A DNA stretch of 64,000 bases from Amblyornis subalaris (lineage: Eukaryota; Chordata; Aves; Passeriformes; Ptilonorhynchidae). The notes beneath the pieces were generated by a model. The model was not told where the DNA came from and did no database searches. It worked only from the letters and a program-made list of their open reading frames with translations. Location: contig JACAXG010000111.1 of NCBI GenBank assembly GCA_018881555.1, positions 124,001-188,000 of the forward strand, in the 5' to 3' direction. The position numbers and the translations under genes were made by a program. How positions within the stretch are numbered: the first letter of the stretch is position 1; each line of letters opens with the position of its first letter. Positions 22,672-35,099 of this stretch are shown here, piece after piece.

Positions 22672-22808
22672 GTCACCAGACGACAGTTGCAAGGGACCCA
22701 CAAGGTTCATTGACACTAACTCTTAAGTGAATGGCCCATACAGAGATCAACCCATGACCCTGGTGTTTCTAGCATCATGCTTTAACCAACTGAGCTAATC
22801 TCAGGGAA
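22672..22808 (-). mobile_element. SINE with tRNA-Ile-like head and CR1-like tail
   Basis: Read on the minus strand, about 22808-22736 resembles tRNA-Ile(AAT). There is an A box in TTAGCTCAGTTGGTTAAAGC, a D-loop and anticodon-arm region (GATGCTAGAAACACC), a decayed B box (GGTTGATCTC) and the 3' acceptor text GTATGGGCCA. Instead of ending, it runs on into a tail with CTTGTGGGTCCCTTGCAACT, which closely resembles the CR1 3' end. A tRNA head plus a CR1 tail is the build of CR1-mobilised avian SINEs such as TguSINE1 in passerines (established knowledge, named from memory). It is decayed and not a working tRNA gene. Confidence 0.78.
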
Positions 22809-25800
22809 CACCATCATAAGTGTTCACAAGGTGCAGATAATGGCTGAGTTGCAGTCCTTGAAGCCCATGTCTTGGACTTACAGGAGAAACTTGTGCTGCT
22901 GCATTTTATGGAGGTGTTAAATTTCACTTTAATCTTCTTGGGTAGCCCTCATCTAGATACCTCTCCATTGGAGGTCCCCCATGACCAGAGCCCCTGAGGT
23001 CCTAGTGTGGGTCTAGAAATAAGGAATTTGCACAGTGCCAGGATGCCTGGTAGTGTGTCAGCCAGCCATTGCATTTCTGCGGTCAAGAACTTTTTCCCTC
23101 AGCAGATAGGTCATGGAAAGACTGTGTTTTGAACTTGTCTGCTTTTTTTGCTTTCCTGGCTTGCAATCTAAAGGAGTAGGTTCTGCTCAGAAAAAAGGTC
23201 GTAGAGGGTGTAGTTGTTAACACCACTTGAATTCTTGGCAGTGTCCTGAATAGTTATTGAAGTGATTGTATCTCTCTTCCCTCAAAGTCTCTGTCCAAGG
23301 TAGGTAATGCATTTATTTGACAATACAATGCTAGGGAAGTGACTGATTTTTGTTTTGGAAAACTCTCATGAACTATGTTCCTATTATTTCTATGTTGTAC
23401 TTGGAAATTGCCTACTGTGTTAATCTATTATATAAATAATATACTATGACTCTCAAGTCAAATGCAGAAAGAAAACGTGTAACAGAAATGCAATTTTAGT
23501 AATGCTCCGTATAGTGAAAGCAGGTCCTTTTCCCTAGGTAGGAGAGAGAGAAAAAATAGGTTGTGTGTGCCCAAAGCAGTCCAGATGGAACCCCAGCAGG
23601 AGGCATACTAGTGTAAATACAAGGAGTTTTGTTATTTCAGGCTTCACATTTCTGTTTCTGTGATTTCCTAATTATGATATTCTAATATTCATTTATTAAG
23701 TCTTCAGATATTTTTCTAATTTTCAGTGTTCTTTGTCATAAAGTGCTTCTACATTTTCCTTGTATTAAAAATACATTTACTTTATGACAAGACTGGCTTC
23801 AAACCACTACGTAATGCATTTACTTTCCTTTATGCTTCAATATAGTCAAAATATACATTATGCCAAGTAAAATACCTCAGGTAGCAAACCATCTTATCTT
23901 GCTACATTCTTCAAAGTAATTTATGTAAACTGTGCTGTAACAACTTTCTAGAGCTCAAAATATAAATCTAGGTTGTCATGGATACACACATGAGAAGGCT
24001 TTCGTTATAAATATGTTAGGAGTCTGACAATTTATTTTTAGTAGAATTTTCAAAAAAAAAAAAGTAGTATTTAACTAGGGCCATTATTGGTTATTCTGAT
24101 TGCACTTGAATACATTTCTTTTCTTTCCTCTTCATTATCTCAAAATGTCTTTTAACAAGGAGGTTTATGTGGATGTCAAAATGGCTGATAAGGGCCCTGG
24201 GCTTTTTCTCTCACGTGTTTGAACCCCCTTTGTACCAAGTATGCCTGAAGTGGAATTCATATATTGCTTACTACCAGTTAGAAAGTTAGGGTTTTTCATC
24301 CAGCACAGGGTTGAGCAGTGCTTTCAGGACTGAAAAAAATTCAGCTGGCATTTTCCTCTCCCATTAGTTAAAATGAATACAGTAATTATGACATGTAGCT
24401 GAATAAGCTAAATAATTCATGGAACTTTCAAGTCAGGAGATGCCTTCTGGTATCATATGTTACATTTTGCTTCCTCTTCTCTACTGCATCAGTAGTGCAA
24501 GAGGCTATGCCCTCATATGTGATTTTCTGTTACTGGTCATTCTAAAACAGAAAGTTATAAGCCTCTAATACAAAAAAGAGAAAAGAAAATAACAATTAAA
24601 AAAGGAAAAATAGATTGCTGAAAGTAATTATTAATAATTAAAGTATACTAAACAAATTATTCTTTTAACACATTTTATCTGGAGATTTTGAAACAGAAAA
24701 TAGAGAAGATGCTAATTCAAGGTCCCAAGCTTTGTGTGTATTAATGTAAAGTAAAACAGAAAACCCAAGCCATTAAAGAGGATAAATGAAGGATTTCCAT
24801 AGAATAAACACAAAATATTATGAATTATCTAAAATGTCACAATTTTTCCAAGAGTACACAAATTTTCATATCTCCTGCTTGTTGCATGAACTTTGGAGGA
24901 AAACCAGATTGTATTTAGCATGTGTGTAGTTCTTTTCACAGAAACACTGTTAACTAAAAATTTACTAAAGATTCCACATATGAAAAGATAATCCAAAGTG
25001 CTGACTTCTTGGAAAATTGGATCGGACATCAAATAATTTTGAAAAATGGTTATCAAAGACGTTGATGCAAATACGTAATCATTATTATTTTCCAGAAGGT
25101 TTTTCTCCCAAGAACTTCTAACTTGCTTATGTCTGTCCAGCTTTAACAGTCAGTTTTCGGGTCTTTTCTCCTCTGAATTAGCTTAACTGCTGTAGTAAAA
25201 TGGTACATAAATCAGAGCCATAGATGCTTTCCATCTTCTATTAAGAATCAGAAAGCCTTTGTTATGAATCTGAAAAATAATTCATGACTAAATTGTTGTG
25301 AAAATCATGTCCTAAATATAACACAATACAGGCATCAAGTTTAGTGCAACAAAACAGGAAGAATCTGTTTGTTTGCCTTCTGGGACTAAGCCAGAAATCA
25401 CAAAGCCAAAATTTCTGACCTAGCATATTAAGGAATTGCTAAAAACATGAAAGAGAGGGTGCAGTCACACAATCATGGAGAGAATCTATCATTTGTTAAG
25501 GCTGGAAAGATCACCATTGTTTGATAAAATAGAATGTGGGATTACTACATTAGGAAATTGTTGTCTCTCAAATTTATTTTTCAGATTCTAGTGCTGAAGA
25601 ACCTAAAATACAATATACATGTGCTGTCTTGGCTTGTAATTTGAAAATCTTATTAATAAGGATTTGTAAGTATCCGTAGAATTAGTAAAGTTGTACGCAT
25701 CATGGGACTCAAATATCTGAGCGCTTTAAAAATAAGTAACGTGCTATGCCTGTTGGATGTTACAGAACAGTCTACAAGGAGGACATTGACCTGACAAAGA

Positions 25801-28800
25801 CTTGCTAGGTAAGCCAAAAAGCTCCTCCAGAAAAGCCTTCCAGCAGCTTTATATTGCCGATGGAATCTGTCCATTAAGTATTGGTATGAGTGGCTAGAAT
25901 TTTATAGTAGTGAAAGGGGAGCCATGAGCACAGTGCAGTGTTAGACAATGCACGATTAAAGGCTATTGCAAAGACCAGTTGCATAACCGCGCGAGACTTT
26001 TTTAAAAATTTATCTTCTCTCATTTTCTTTTGCTCTGTTTGCCTGTTCCTGTGAACTCTGCTGTTGTTCCATCCCAATAGTTATGTGCATTTTCTTTGGG
26101 CTAACTAGTAGTTAGTCTGTCATGAGTAGTAGCATTACAGTTGTGCTGTACCAAAAAAAAAAAAAGATAGATTCTTCTGCAGTGCAGTTTTAAATTCCAG
26201 TTCCACTCTGCTGTCTGGTTTAAGAGCTGCATGAATAAGGGAGTGTTGTTGCTATTCACTTAGTATGGGGGTTCACAAACAATTTAAAAATTCTCATCAA
26301 AAGTAACATATTTTGGGCAGATTTTTTGGAGTATGAGTGATGGCTTTTCAAATGGACTGATTTAATTTATCTATAAACAGTGAAACAAATATGATGTGAT
26401 ATAAAAATAACCATGAAGATCTAGTTGCTCTTTTTCTAATTTCTGTGGTTTCTTTTGANCAAGGAACTAAGCTATACTTTACATCTGAGCAGGAAAAGGG
26501 TCCAAATCCTATAACAACAAAAAACAACAATTAAAAAAAATTCATCCCCAGGAAGTGGTTAGGCAAATGCAAGCTAAGACTACAGATTATTTGCACAATT
26601 GATACTTTTTTTACTGTTGCCCTCATCTGGCACTTTTTGTGTCACCCATCTGCTATGTCTGACTAGGAAACTAGATGATGCTCTCCAGAGGCATTAACTA
26701 CTCTTCCTACAGCTTTGATCCTACATAATTGCAACAGACTATACGGACAATGCATGTATTGCACCACCCAGAGTTTGTTGCTGTGCAGATGTGTTTATAA
26801 CTTTTCCAGTGAAAATGTAGGTGTAAAATTGCAGGTGTTTGTGAGTCCAGGATATAACAAGAATATATGTAGACTTGGTATATGACTTTAGAAATAAATC
26901 AAAACAAAACCCACAAGTGTTGAAAATAGACTTTGGACTAAAGTTATCTGTTTGAAAGTGTCTTTTAAAGTAGACCACTGGAGTAATTTGTATCTATTTG
27001 AGAAGTATTTTGAATAATACTGCTTGTTGCAGTATCTTTGTCCAGATTTTGCCATTCCTCATTTGTTTAATTTCAGTAAAATCTCAACCTTACACAATTT
27101 CTAGTGTTATTCTTTAAAAGAAAATCACAAATTGCTCACTCTGTAAATTGTCTTCCCATTGTCTACTAGAAGACATGGCTGCTCAAAATGTGTGTGGAAG
27201 AATTAGTTACAACTCTACTCAAGCTTTATTTTTAAATTGAGGCTGAAATTTCTGTGAAGGATTTCCTAACAAAAATTCAAGTATACACTTAGTTAATTCA
27301 CAGGACCTGTGTAATAAGCATAATTTTAGCTCTTTACCATGTTCTTTTGCTGTTATTTGTGAGCACTATACCTATTTGTGTTACATTGATTTGACAATCT
27401 TCCTTGCAGCTGCTTCTGTGTTGCTGCCTGCTGTGTTTCTTCTGGGCCATCAGCCATCGGGGTGTCTCCACAAAAGCATGAGGGTGCCCCACTGTGGTCT
27501 TTTCAGTTTTGGTGATTGAACCTTTTGCTGACAGAGACCCTTCACCGTAAGCGCTTGGTGGCCAGATTTGTTCCTCAAGCCAGTATGAACACTGGTACAC
27601 AGCTAACTGAGTAGGTGGGGAAAGTACTGAAGGCAGGGCAGGATTAGCTGTCTGCACTGATGCATGCTGAAAAGTATAAAAATACAGTGAAAGGAATACT
27701 CAGGAAAGCAGATGTGTCAGTAAAACACCACGTTTCACCCATCTGAACCAAGTGGTTGCAGGAGGCTTAATCATCAGAGGTGGTGTCTGCTCTAGGGTAA
27801 GGCCTCTGCCTTTGGGAGGAGGACAGAGGTTGTGGGAGTGAGATATGCAGAAATGGAGTACCTGTGGAAAATACAATTTGGTTATCTTGAGTTTTTTATA
27901 ACCCCGTAGCAGAAGGCATTAGAGATTTTTGTAATTCATTGCTACTTTTATTAAACTATTTTCCAGTTCTGAAGTACTATGAGCTGAAGTGAGGAAGTTG
28001 GTCTTGTACGCTGCATCTGTCTGAGTGAAGTACAGAAGTCCAAGACAGTTGTTCTGTAGGGTCTTCATTGAAATGAGTAACAGTCAGGGTGAATTGCTCT
28101 AGTTGATGAAGTATTGCATTTTTCTGCATTTTATTTAGCAAAATAATCAAGACTAGAAAAAACACTACACAATAACTCAGTAAATTTGATATATGAATGG
28201 AAAATTATAGAGAAAATTATGTTACAAGTCAAAATTGAAAAAGTTTTTACACAAGTTAAACAGAGCAGATAAGAAGATGGTGACTAAGATGAAAAGAAAT
28301 TTTTAGCATAAACATAAATCTGAATGTTTGAGCAGCCTTATTTCTGTCATATGCTGCAGAAGTTACAGAATTGACAGCTTGCCTACACTTGAAAGTCTAT
28401 TTAAACTAAGATAGATTGTAATTTAAAACGTGGTATTTGTACCACGGATATTTCTAGTCCCAAAATATAAGTGTTACATGTCTATGTGTCTTAATCCCCT
28501 TCAAAGATAAACTCTAACAGGCTTCAACGAAGTAAAGAGGAATGTCTGATGTAATACACCATTCAAAGATACAGCTTCAATACTTAAGAGTAGGTAGATT
28601 TACAAGATTTACAAGTTAGAGAGCAACTGAAGGTAAAGTGGTGCAAATTATCATGACTTTCTGCCAGTAGCTGCAGAAGTGAAACCACAAATAATGGTGA
28701 CGGCTGCTTGTGACCTGTCTTCTCAAACTTACATTTTCTGTGTCCGTAGTGTGACTTTGAGACTCCTCGACTTGTGTATTTTGGAACTGAGAACAATCAA

Positions 28801-29430
28801 ATAGGGTCTCTAGAAAAATACTTCAGGCAAGGGCGCATTGGGTGTGCTGCACTGCACAGTTCACCTGCTCTCTCACAAGTCCTCTTCTCCTGGTTCTCTG
28901 CAGTACTGTGTGCTGTGGTACCTCTGAGATCTCTTGTGGTAGCCCAGCTAGGTGCTTTTCCACGCAAAAGCCAGATGCAGAGCCGTTAAAGGTAATCCCA
29001 AGGCAGTAGGCATATAAAATAATTTAATCATATTTGATACTCCTCACATCCCTGTAAAACTTTGGATAAAAAAAAGAATACCCTTTATTTTGGCTTTTCA
29101 ATCAGTTGCCAAAAGACATAATTTATAGCAACATACAAAAATGTTTATATATGTGCTTGAAACCACCTACAGCATTGTCTCCATCTATAACAAATTATTT
29201 AATTAATATTTAATAAGTATATAGATATTACATTACATTAGTATGTGTGTCTGTGTCTGTGTCTGGGGAAGAAGGAATTATGAGCATGTAGCAAAAGACC
29301 TGTGAAATACCTTAGCAGAGATAACAGCAGAAAAACTACCTCAGGCATGCAATGAATAGAAAAGATGTGGGAGCAGTGGATTAATTTTCTGACTTAATTA
29401 TCAGTTGAGTTAAGCATCAGTAAAATTCGT
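22809..29430. other. Intergenic DNA, nothing coding recognised
   Basis: 6.6 kb of AT-rich sequence. One undetermined base (N) lies at 26459. The longest open frame (27657-27334, minus, 107 codons) has no recognisable domain and no supporting context, so I do not call it a gene. A (GTGTCT)n-like run is at about 29245-29267. Confidence 0.5.
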
Positions 29431-29435
29431 GTCCT
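29431..29435. repeat. Target-site duplication, left copy (GTCCT)
   Basis: GTCCT directly left of the LTR, repeated exactly at 30179-30183. Confidence 0.85.
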
Positions 29436-30178
29436 TGTCACAGTTTGGACAAACTTAGGAGGAAGACCCAAAGAGCCTCCTCTGCAAAAGATAGGGTCCT
29501 AAAAGTCCTTTCCCGTCCCCTTAAGAATTTCTCACAGGAAAGTGAAAAAAAAACGTTTTTATTTAACAAAACCCAGCAGCTGGGGTGGGTGCACACAGAC
29601 ACCAGGGGGAAGGGAAAGGAAAATAAAAAATGAATAATGTTAGATAATAAACCTCTCCTGATGGAGACAACCAGGATGAATTCAGAGTCCTTTGTTTCCT
29701 GGGTGTAGTTTTCTGCTCTGTCTCCCTCCAGCTTAGGATGGTGCAGGTCTCTCTCTGGGCCCGGGGGGGTAGGCCCCAGAGTTCAGTAGTCTGTTGTAAA
29801 GTTCCAAAGGAAGAAGGAAAAGAAAACACAATCCCAGGGGAAAAAAAAGTATTCTTTCCTTGATTCAGGCAGAGGAGGGAAAAAGTCAAAAGTATGTTTT
29901 TAACTCCCTCCAATACGAGTCAAAGCAGTGCCAAAAACTCACAGGAAAAAAAAAAAAGTAAAAGTGTTCCCTTTGCATCCAACTGCAGAAAAACGGCCGG
30001 CAAGAGTTCTCTCCTGAGAACCACAACAGCAGCTAGCTGATAAGTAAAAAATGTAAATATCCTGGAAGCATTCAAAACACAGCACCTGGCTTCTCAAGCC
30101 AGCTTAAAGACACAGAGTTAATATTTTTCATTAAGCAGGTGACTGGGAGATATAGCATCATAAAGTCACCCCAGGACA
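29436..30178 (-). mobile_element. Solo LTR of an avian ERV (743 bp)
   Basis: Plus-strand ends are TGTCACAGTTTGGACAAAC and CACCCCAGGACA. On the minus strand it starts TGTCCTGGGGTGACTTTATG and carries an AATAAA signal near 29561-29567. Perfect 5-bp duplications (GTCCT) flank it and no viral genes lie inside, so it is a solo LTR. Its left 150 bp is related to the LTR at 6584-7466 (both share a TCCTAAAA block, then GGAAAGTGAAAAAA before the polyadenylation signal). The frame at 29913-29563 lies entirely inside it and is not a gene. Confidence 0.87.
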
Positions 30179-30183
30179 GTCCT
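30179..30183. repeat. Target-site duplication, right copy (GTCCT)
   Basis: Exact match to 29431-29435. Confidence 0.85.
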
Positions 30184-30759
30184 TTAAGATATTATGGGAG
30201 GCATAAAATTAAGTATAGTTTATCCAAACTTTATAACATAAATTTATCTTTCTATCCACTGATTTTTGCAAGAAATCACATGAAACGAACATAAATTGAA
30301 ATACAAGGGTGTTGAAAAAAACACTCCTTCTGTTATAAGTGTAGCCTTCTGTTCATTGATCTTCAATTTTGTTTAGCTTACAGGCCTGCAAAATGACTGA
30401 ATACTAAGGTGACTGATGCTTTCTGACTATACCAATGGAAGGATTTGTTAGCATTGACTTTTAAATAAGATCTTCTGAATTATTTCTTTTTCTATTGTCA
30501 TTCTGCCATTTCTTCCACAAACCTAGGAGATGGCCAAAGTGTGTTATGAAGATCTAACACTTCCACATCAGCATGTTTGTGTAGTAGTCCCATGATGAGT
30601 ACTGCAAGCAAAGGCATGCAAGGGTAGCTCTATTTTTTCTGATATTTAATATCCCATTGGGCAGTGCAAGCCCTTTAGTCCAAGAGCAAGGAAGACTTGA
30701 CAAAGTGGCTCTCTAGCTACACTGTGATGATGTATCTTTCTTCTCACATAAGTTATATT
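30184..30759. other. Intergenic DNA, nothing recognised
   Basis: No gene or repeat end was recognised in this stretch. Confidence 0.5.
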
Positions 30760-31861
30760 AAGGCCTTTGACATTATCACCACAACAACCTTCTCTCTAAA
30801 TTTGAGAGATATGGATTTGATGGGTGGACTGTTCAATGGATGAGGAACTGGCTGGATGGTCACATCCAGAGGGTAGTGTCAATTTTCTGACTGACATTGC
30901 TGACAAGAGTTGTTCTTCAGGGGTCTGTAGTGGCATCAGTTCTATTTCATGCCTTCATCAATGACATGGACAGTGGGATCAAGTGCATCCTCAGCAAGTT
31001 TGTGGATGATACCAAGCTGAGTGGTGCAATTGACATACCCAGAGGACAAGATGCCATCCAGAGGTACCTAGACAAACTTGAGAAGTGGGGCCATGGGAAT
31101 CTCATGAAGTTTAACAAGGCCAAGTTCAAGGTCCTATGCCTGAATTGGGGCAACCCCCAGTATCAAAACAGGATGGGTGATGAGCAGATCAAAAGCAAGC
31201 CAAATAAGACTTGGGGGGCTGGGGGGTAAGAGGCTGGACAGGAGCCAGCCATGGGCCCTCACAGCCCAGAAAAACAATTGTGTCCTGGGCTGCATCCAAA
31301 GCAGTGTGGCCAGCAGGGCGAGAGAGAGGATTCTGCCCCTCTGCTCTGCTCTGCTCTGGTGAGACTTCACCTGGAAGGCTGCATCTAGCTGTTGGGGTCA
31401 CCAGGGCAGAAAAGGGCCTCAAAGATGATCAGTGGGCTGGAGCATGTCTCTTGTGAGGAAAGGCTGGGAGAGTTGGGGTTATTCAACCAGGAAAAGAAGG
31501 CTGCTCTGGAGATACCTTACAGCAGCCTCCCACACCTGAAGGGTGCCTATGGGCAAGACAGGGACAGACATTTTATCATGGCCTGTCATGATGGGAAAAG
31601 GGGCAATGGTTTTTAAACTGAAGGAGGTTGATCTATATAAGATATAAGGAAGAAGTTTTTTACAATGTGGGTGGTAAAATACTGGCACTGGTTGCCAGAG
31701 AGGTGGTTGATACCTCAACCCTGGAAATACTCAAGGTCCGGTTGGACAGGACTCTGAGCACCCTGGTCTACTTCAAGATGTCCCTGTTTATTGCAGGGGT
31801 GTTCCACTAAAAGACCTTTAAAGGTCCCTTCCAACCCAAACTATTCTATGATTCTATGATT
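30760..31861 (+). mobile_element. CR1 LINE, 5'-truncated, with broken reverse-transcriptase gene
   Basis: About 1.1 kb of the 3' part of a CR1 non-LTR retrotransposon. Homology begins in the palm of the reverse transcriptase (KAFDII near 30759) and passes through several stops. An open stretch at 30897-31229 follows, with the F-x-D-D catalytic motif as [10 protein letters not shown] and then [22 protein letters not shown]. The C-terminal domain (WASKAVASRARE-like text, then EERLGELGLFNQEKKAALE) is seen in other frames. The 3' UTR ends TCCCTTCCAACCCAAACTATTCTATGATTCTATGAT, the diagnostic CR1 terminus. Dead copy. Confidence 0.95.
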
Positions 31862-32760
31862 TCATTATTCTGCTCTATAATGTACATGGGAAAAACAGGT
31901 GTGATATCATGGCAAAACTCTTCCACCTGATGTTTCTCCGCAGTTAGGTATTGGCCACATAGAAGAGGTTTTCTACCATGCTGACCAATACATCTCTCTG
32001 GTTTCCTGGTCCTGCCCTTTCTGTCTTTCATTTACACAGCATCTCTTATTTCATAGAAGAATTGTTACTTGGACAGGATAGGAGAGTAGTGTCTGGGTTT
32101 GCTTATAATACCTTTTTGCTTAATTCTGCTCTGAGGTTGATAATGTTGGACATTGCTGTTGTGCTAAGAGTGGTCTAGATGTCAATGCATTTCTCAGAAA
32201 CTTTTCATTCTGTAGCATTTCCAGGGGTATTACATTTTACTGTATCAGAGCTTTCTAAGTGTAGAATTATTATCATGTTAGATTGCAGGAATCCAAGAAG
32301 AGGTGGTACAAAAAATGCTTTCCATGGACAATAGGTTTAAGTAGAATAGAAATCTCTCTGTATTGCAGGAAGCAATGGAATTTTTCTTCTATTTGCTTTG
32401 CCTTCCTGTGGTACCAAAGGTGCTCCTTCGCAAGAGACAAAGAACTAGAGGTGAATACTGATGATGCAGTGAGCATGCTTCAAGGACAAAATGTTTTAAT
32501 ATGAAAGTGGCAGCTCCATCTTTTAAATCTAGCAAAGTAGGAACATAAATTCTAGTGGGATTGCTACATCTTTGCGTCTCCTAATAGGCCTCAGATTGTA
32601 GGAGCTGAGCTGATCTGAGAACTTGCTTTTTCTAACAGGAATAGAATAAGACATTCAGACTCTAACTTTTTCACTGAAGTGATAAAAAGCCCCCCAAACC
32701 ACCCCAAAACCCTGTCATATCCCTAATTTTTTACTACAATTTTAAACCATTACTGTCAGA
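31862..32760. other. Intergenic DNA, nothing recognised
   Basis: Short frames on both strands, none with a recognisable family signature. Confidence 0.5.
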
Positions 32761-32766
32761 ATCTCT

Positions 32767-32875
32767 GGGGGGGCGGGGGAGGGGAAAGCTTTTCAGAATT
32801 TCCTTCTGTACTTCCTAACTATTTACCATCTATATCTATGCTTACCAAAAAGGGAGGGGGTGGCAGGGTGGGGGG
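32767..32875 (+). other. Two G-quadruplex-prone runs upstream of TRPM3
   Basis: 32767-32784 is GGGGGGGCGGGGGAGGGG. 32852-32875 has four runs of three or more G's separated by loops of 1-5 bases. Both satisfy the usual G3+N1-7 pattern on the plus strand. They lie about 2.7 kb upstream of the TRPM3 start codon. No function is shown by sequence alone. Confidence 0.7.
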
Positions 32876-35099
32876 CAAGAGGGGAAGGAGGAGGGTGCTG
32901 GGAATACAGAGAAATCTCCTTGCTTCAGTTTCCTCATATTTACGCTCAGTAGCCTCAAAATCAGTCCCGTATTGCTTATAGGTAAGAAATACACATTAAA
33001 AATAAAATTAATTAAGGCTTGGCCTTAAGGATAAAGCAGGGTTTAAATGATCTACACAAAGGTACCCACGGACTTTGTGGTGGAAGTGAAGATCCTATCT
33101 CATGATAATGTCCTGTCCATCAGAACTTCAGCACTGCCACTGACAGAAGTTCATATTCTTGAAGTCACTCTGTGCAAATACAAATGACTAGCAAGTTACG
33201 AGGCTGTGGAAAACAGGCCTGTGAAAAAATGTGGGGTTGTATTAAATACTGCAGCACATAACAACTCTCATCCCTAAGGTACTGTTTGCAGAAGAAGGCA
33301 ATGATAGAGCTCATCTCAAAGACAGGAAGCTCTGTGGAAGCTAGAAAATACATTAGGCTCACTATTTTTAGTTTATTAAAGCTATCTGTTATGTTTCTTC
33401 ATTGTCTTCAGCTCTCTAGCATCTTCAGAGAGTTATTACTCTACTCATTGAAAAGAAGGGCAGCATGCTATGACTCCTCTGTCTTCTTTGTCCCTAGCAC
33501 ACAGGCTGAACATTTTGTTTTATGGCAGATGCCTAATGCAAAGTGGAGGTGAAAGGGACAAGTAATGATGAGTCTGGTACCTTTCCAAGAAACTCCCTCC
33601 TGAACTTCAAGAGTAAAAGAAAGTTCTAAGCATGACTTGAGGGGGTGTGGGATAGGGGAAAGCCATGGTCTTGAGTGTTGTGGGTTCTTGTTTCTGATTT
33701 GTTTGAGTCCTCTGCTTTCTTTTAACTATGAACCTCAAGAGCTTAATCATTGGATATGATTACCTTTATAACTGAACAACGTTATCATGCTGTACCTCCT
33801 CTAAGGTGCATGAATTACTTTTTTCTACATCTTTCATTTTGCCTCATTTATAGAGCCTTGGAAAAGCAGTTTCAGATAATCATATTTACTTACTCAAGTT
33901 CCACTTCACTATCAACAACAAGTTTTTTTCCTCCTTTCATAAAAAAATACATTCAGAGCTGGAACAAGAGGCATTTAATTATGCATAATTTTAACTACCT
34001 GCTCAGTCACAACAGAAATTCATCCACACAAATTTTGTCCCAAAGTAATGTCTCCTGGTGTCCTACTCACTCCATTCTACAGACAATTCATGGTCTAGTC
34101 CCTGTACCTTTGAAATTCTATAACTTTGCCAGGTATGGTGGGGGTGGAACAAGTGAGACCTCTTCTGGTGTATAATCAGTCTTACACTCTGTTTTGGGAC
34201 ATTATATTCTGGGCAGAAGAACTTTTAATCCAACACTGACATTGTATCTTCATACCATTCCTGAGAGGGTACAGTGAAGAGGAGCTGACTGGTATGCCTA
34301 CGTTCAAAAGAAACAGTAGTCTTCATCTCTTTGCTCCTGATTTGGAGAATTATTCAGCTTTTGCTGATGAATGTAGACACAATACTAAGAATAAATTATA
34401 AATAGAGGAGAAAAATATGTGCATTATGGGGATTAAAAAGAAATGTGAAAATGGCAGATCAATGAATCCTACCCAAGTAAATTGAATGTGTATTTCCTAA
34501 CCTGAGTTGAGGTATTTAAGCTTTACTGAGAAGCAGATGTTTTTATCCATAATCTGAGTAAAAACTGGTCACTACTGGCAAAATGAAAAATCACCATTGC
34601 TTTACAGGATGTTTCTTTTATGCTTCCTAACTCTTCCTTCATGTAATCTTCATGCCCTACAAAAAAAAAAAAAATAGTGGGAAAAAGGTATTTCTTCATG
34701 GGCTGGAGAGTTGCCATTAAGAATATCTTCATTATCTGGGAAGGCCATTTATTGCCTCAAATGGAAACATGTTTTACTATACTTGAACTGCCCAAGCAAT
34801 ATTACTTCATGTGTTTTCATGTATTTGATAGAATTATTTAGTGCACAAATTGCTTCTAACCAGTGCCACTTGCCACTAGTGCACCGATACTATGCCAGAT
34901 CAATTAAATGCTTTCTAGGTCCAATGTATCAGTAAATCAAGATTCAATTTCTTTTTCCACGCTTTCAGCTTGTTGTCTGAGAGTTGGCTCCACCTCCCCT
35001 CATGCCGGGTTCCCTTTCCTCGCAATGCTTTGGGAAAGAAAGTGCAGGTACCCCTGCCTTGCTTTATTTAAATTCAGTCCCTTCTGCCCTGCTTTTGGC
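32876..35099. other. Upstream flank of TRPM3, nothing coding recognised
   Basis: AT-rich sequence that turns GC-rich at about 35100. Distal regulatory elements could be present but none can be called by eye. Confidence 0.45.

Noticed and set aside
22736..22808. Possible functional tRNA-Ile gene
   Set aside because: B box and stems are decayed, and the sequence continues into a CR1-like tail without a pol III terminator, as in a SINE.
27334..27657. 107-codon minus-strand frame as a gene
   Set aside because: No recognisable family, no splice or promoter context, isolated in AT-rich intergenic DNA.
30897..31229. Independent reverse-transcriptase gene
   Set aside because: It is only the open part of a 5'-truncated CR1 copy.
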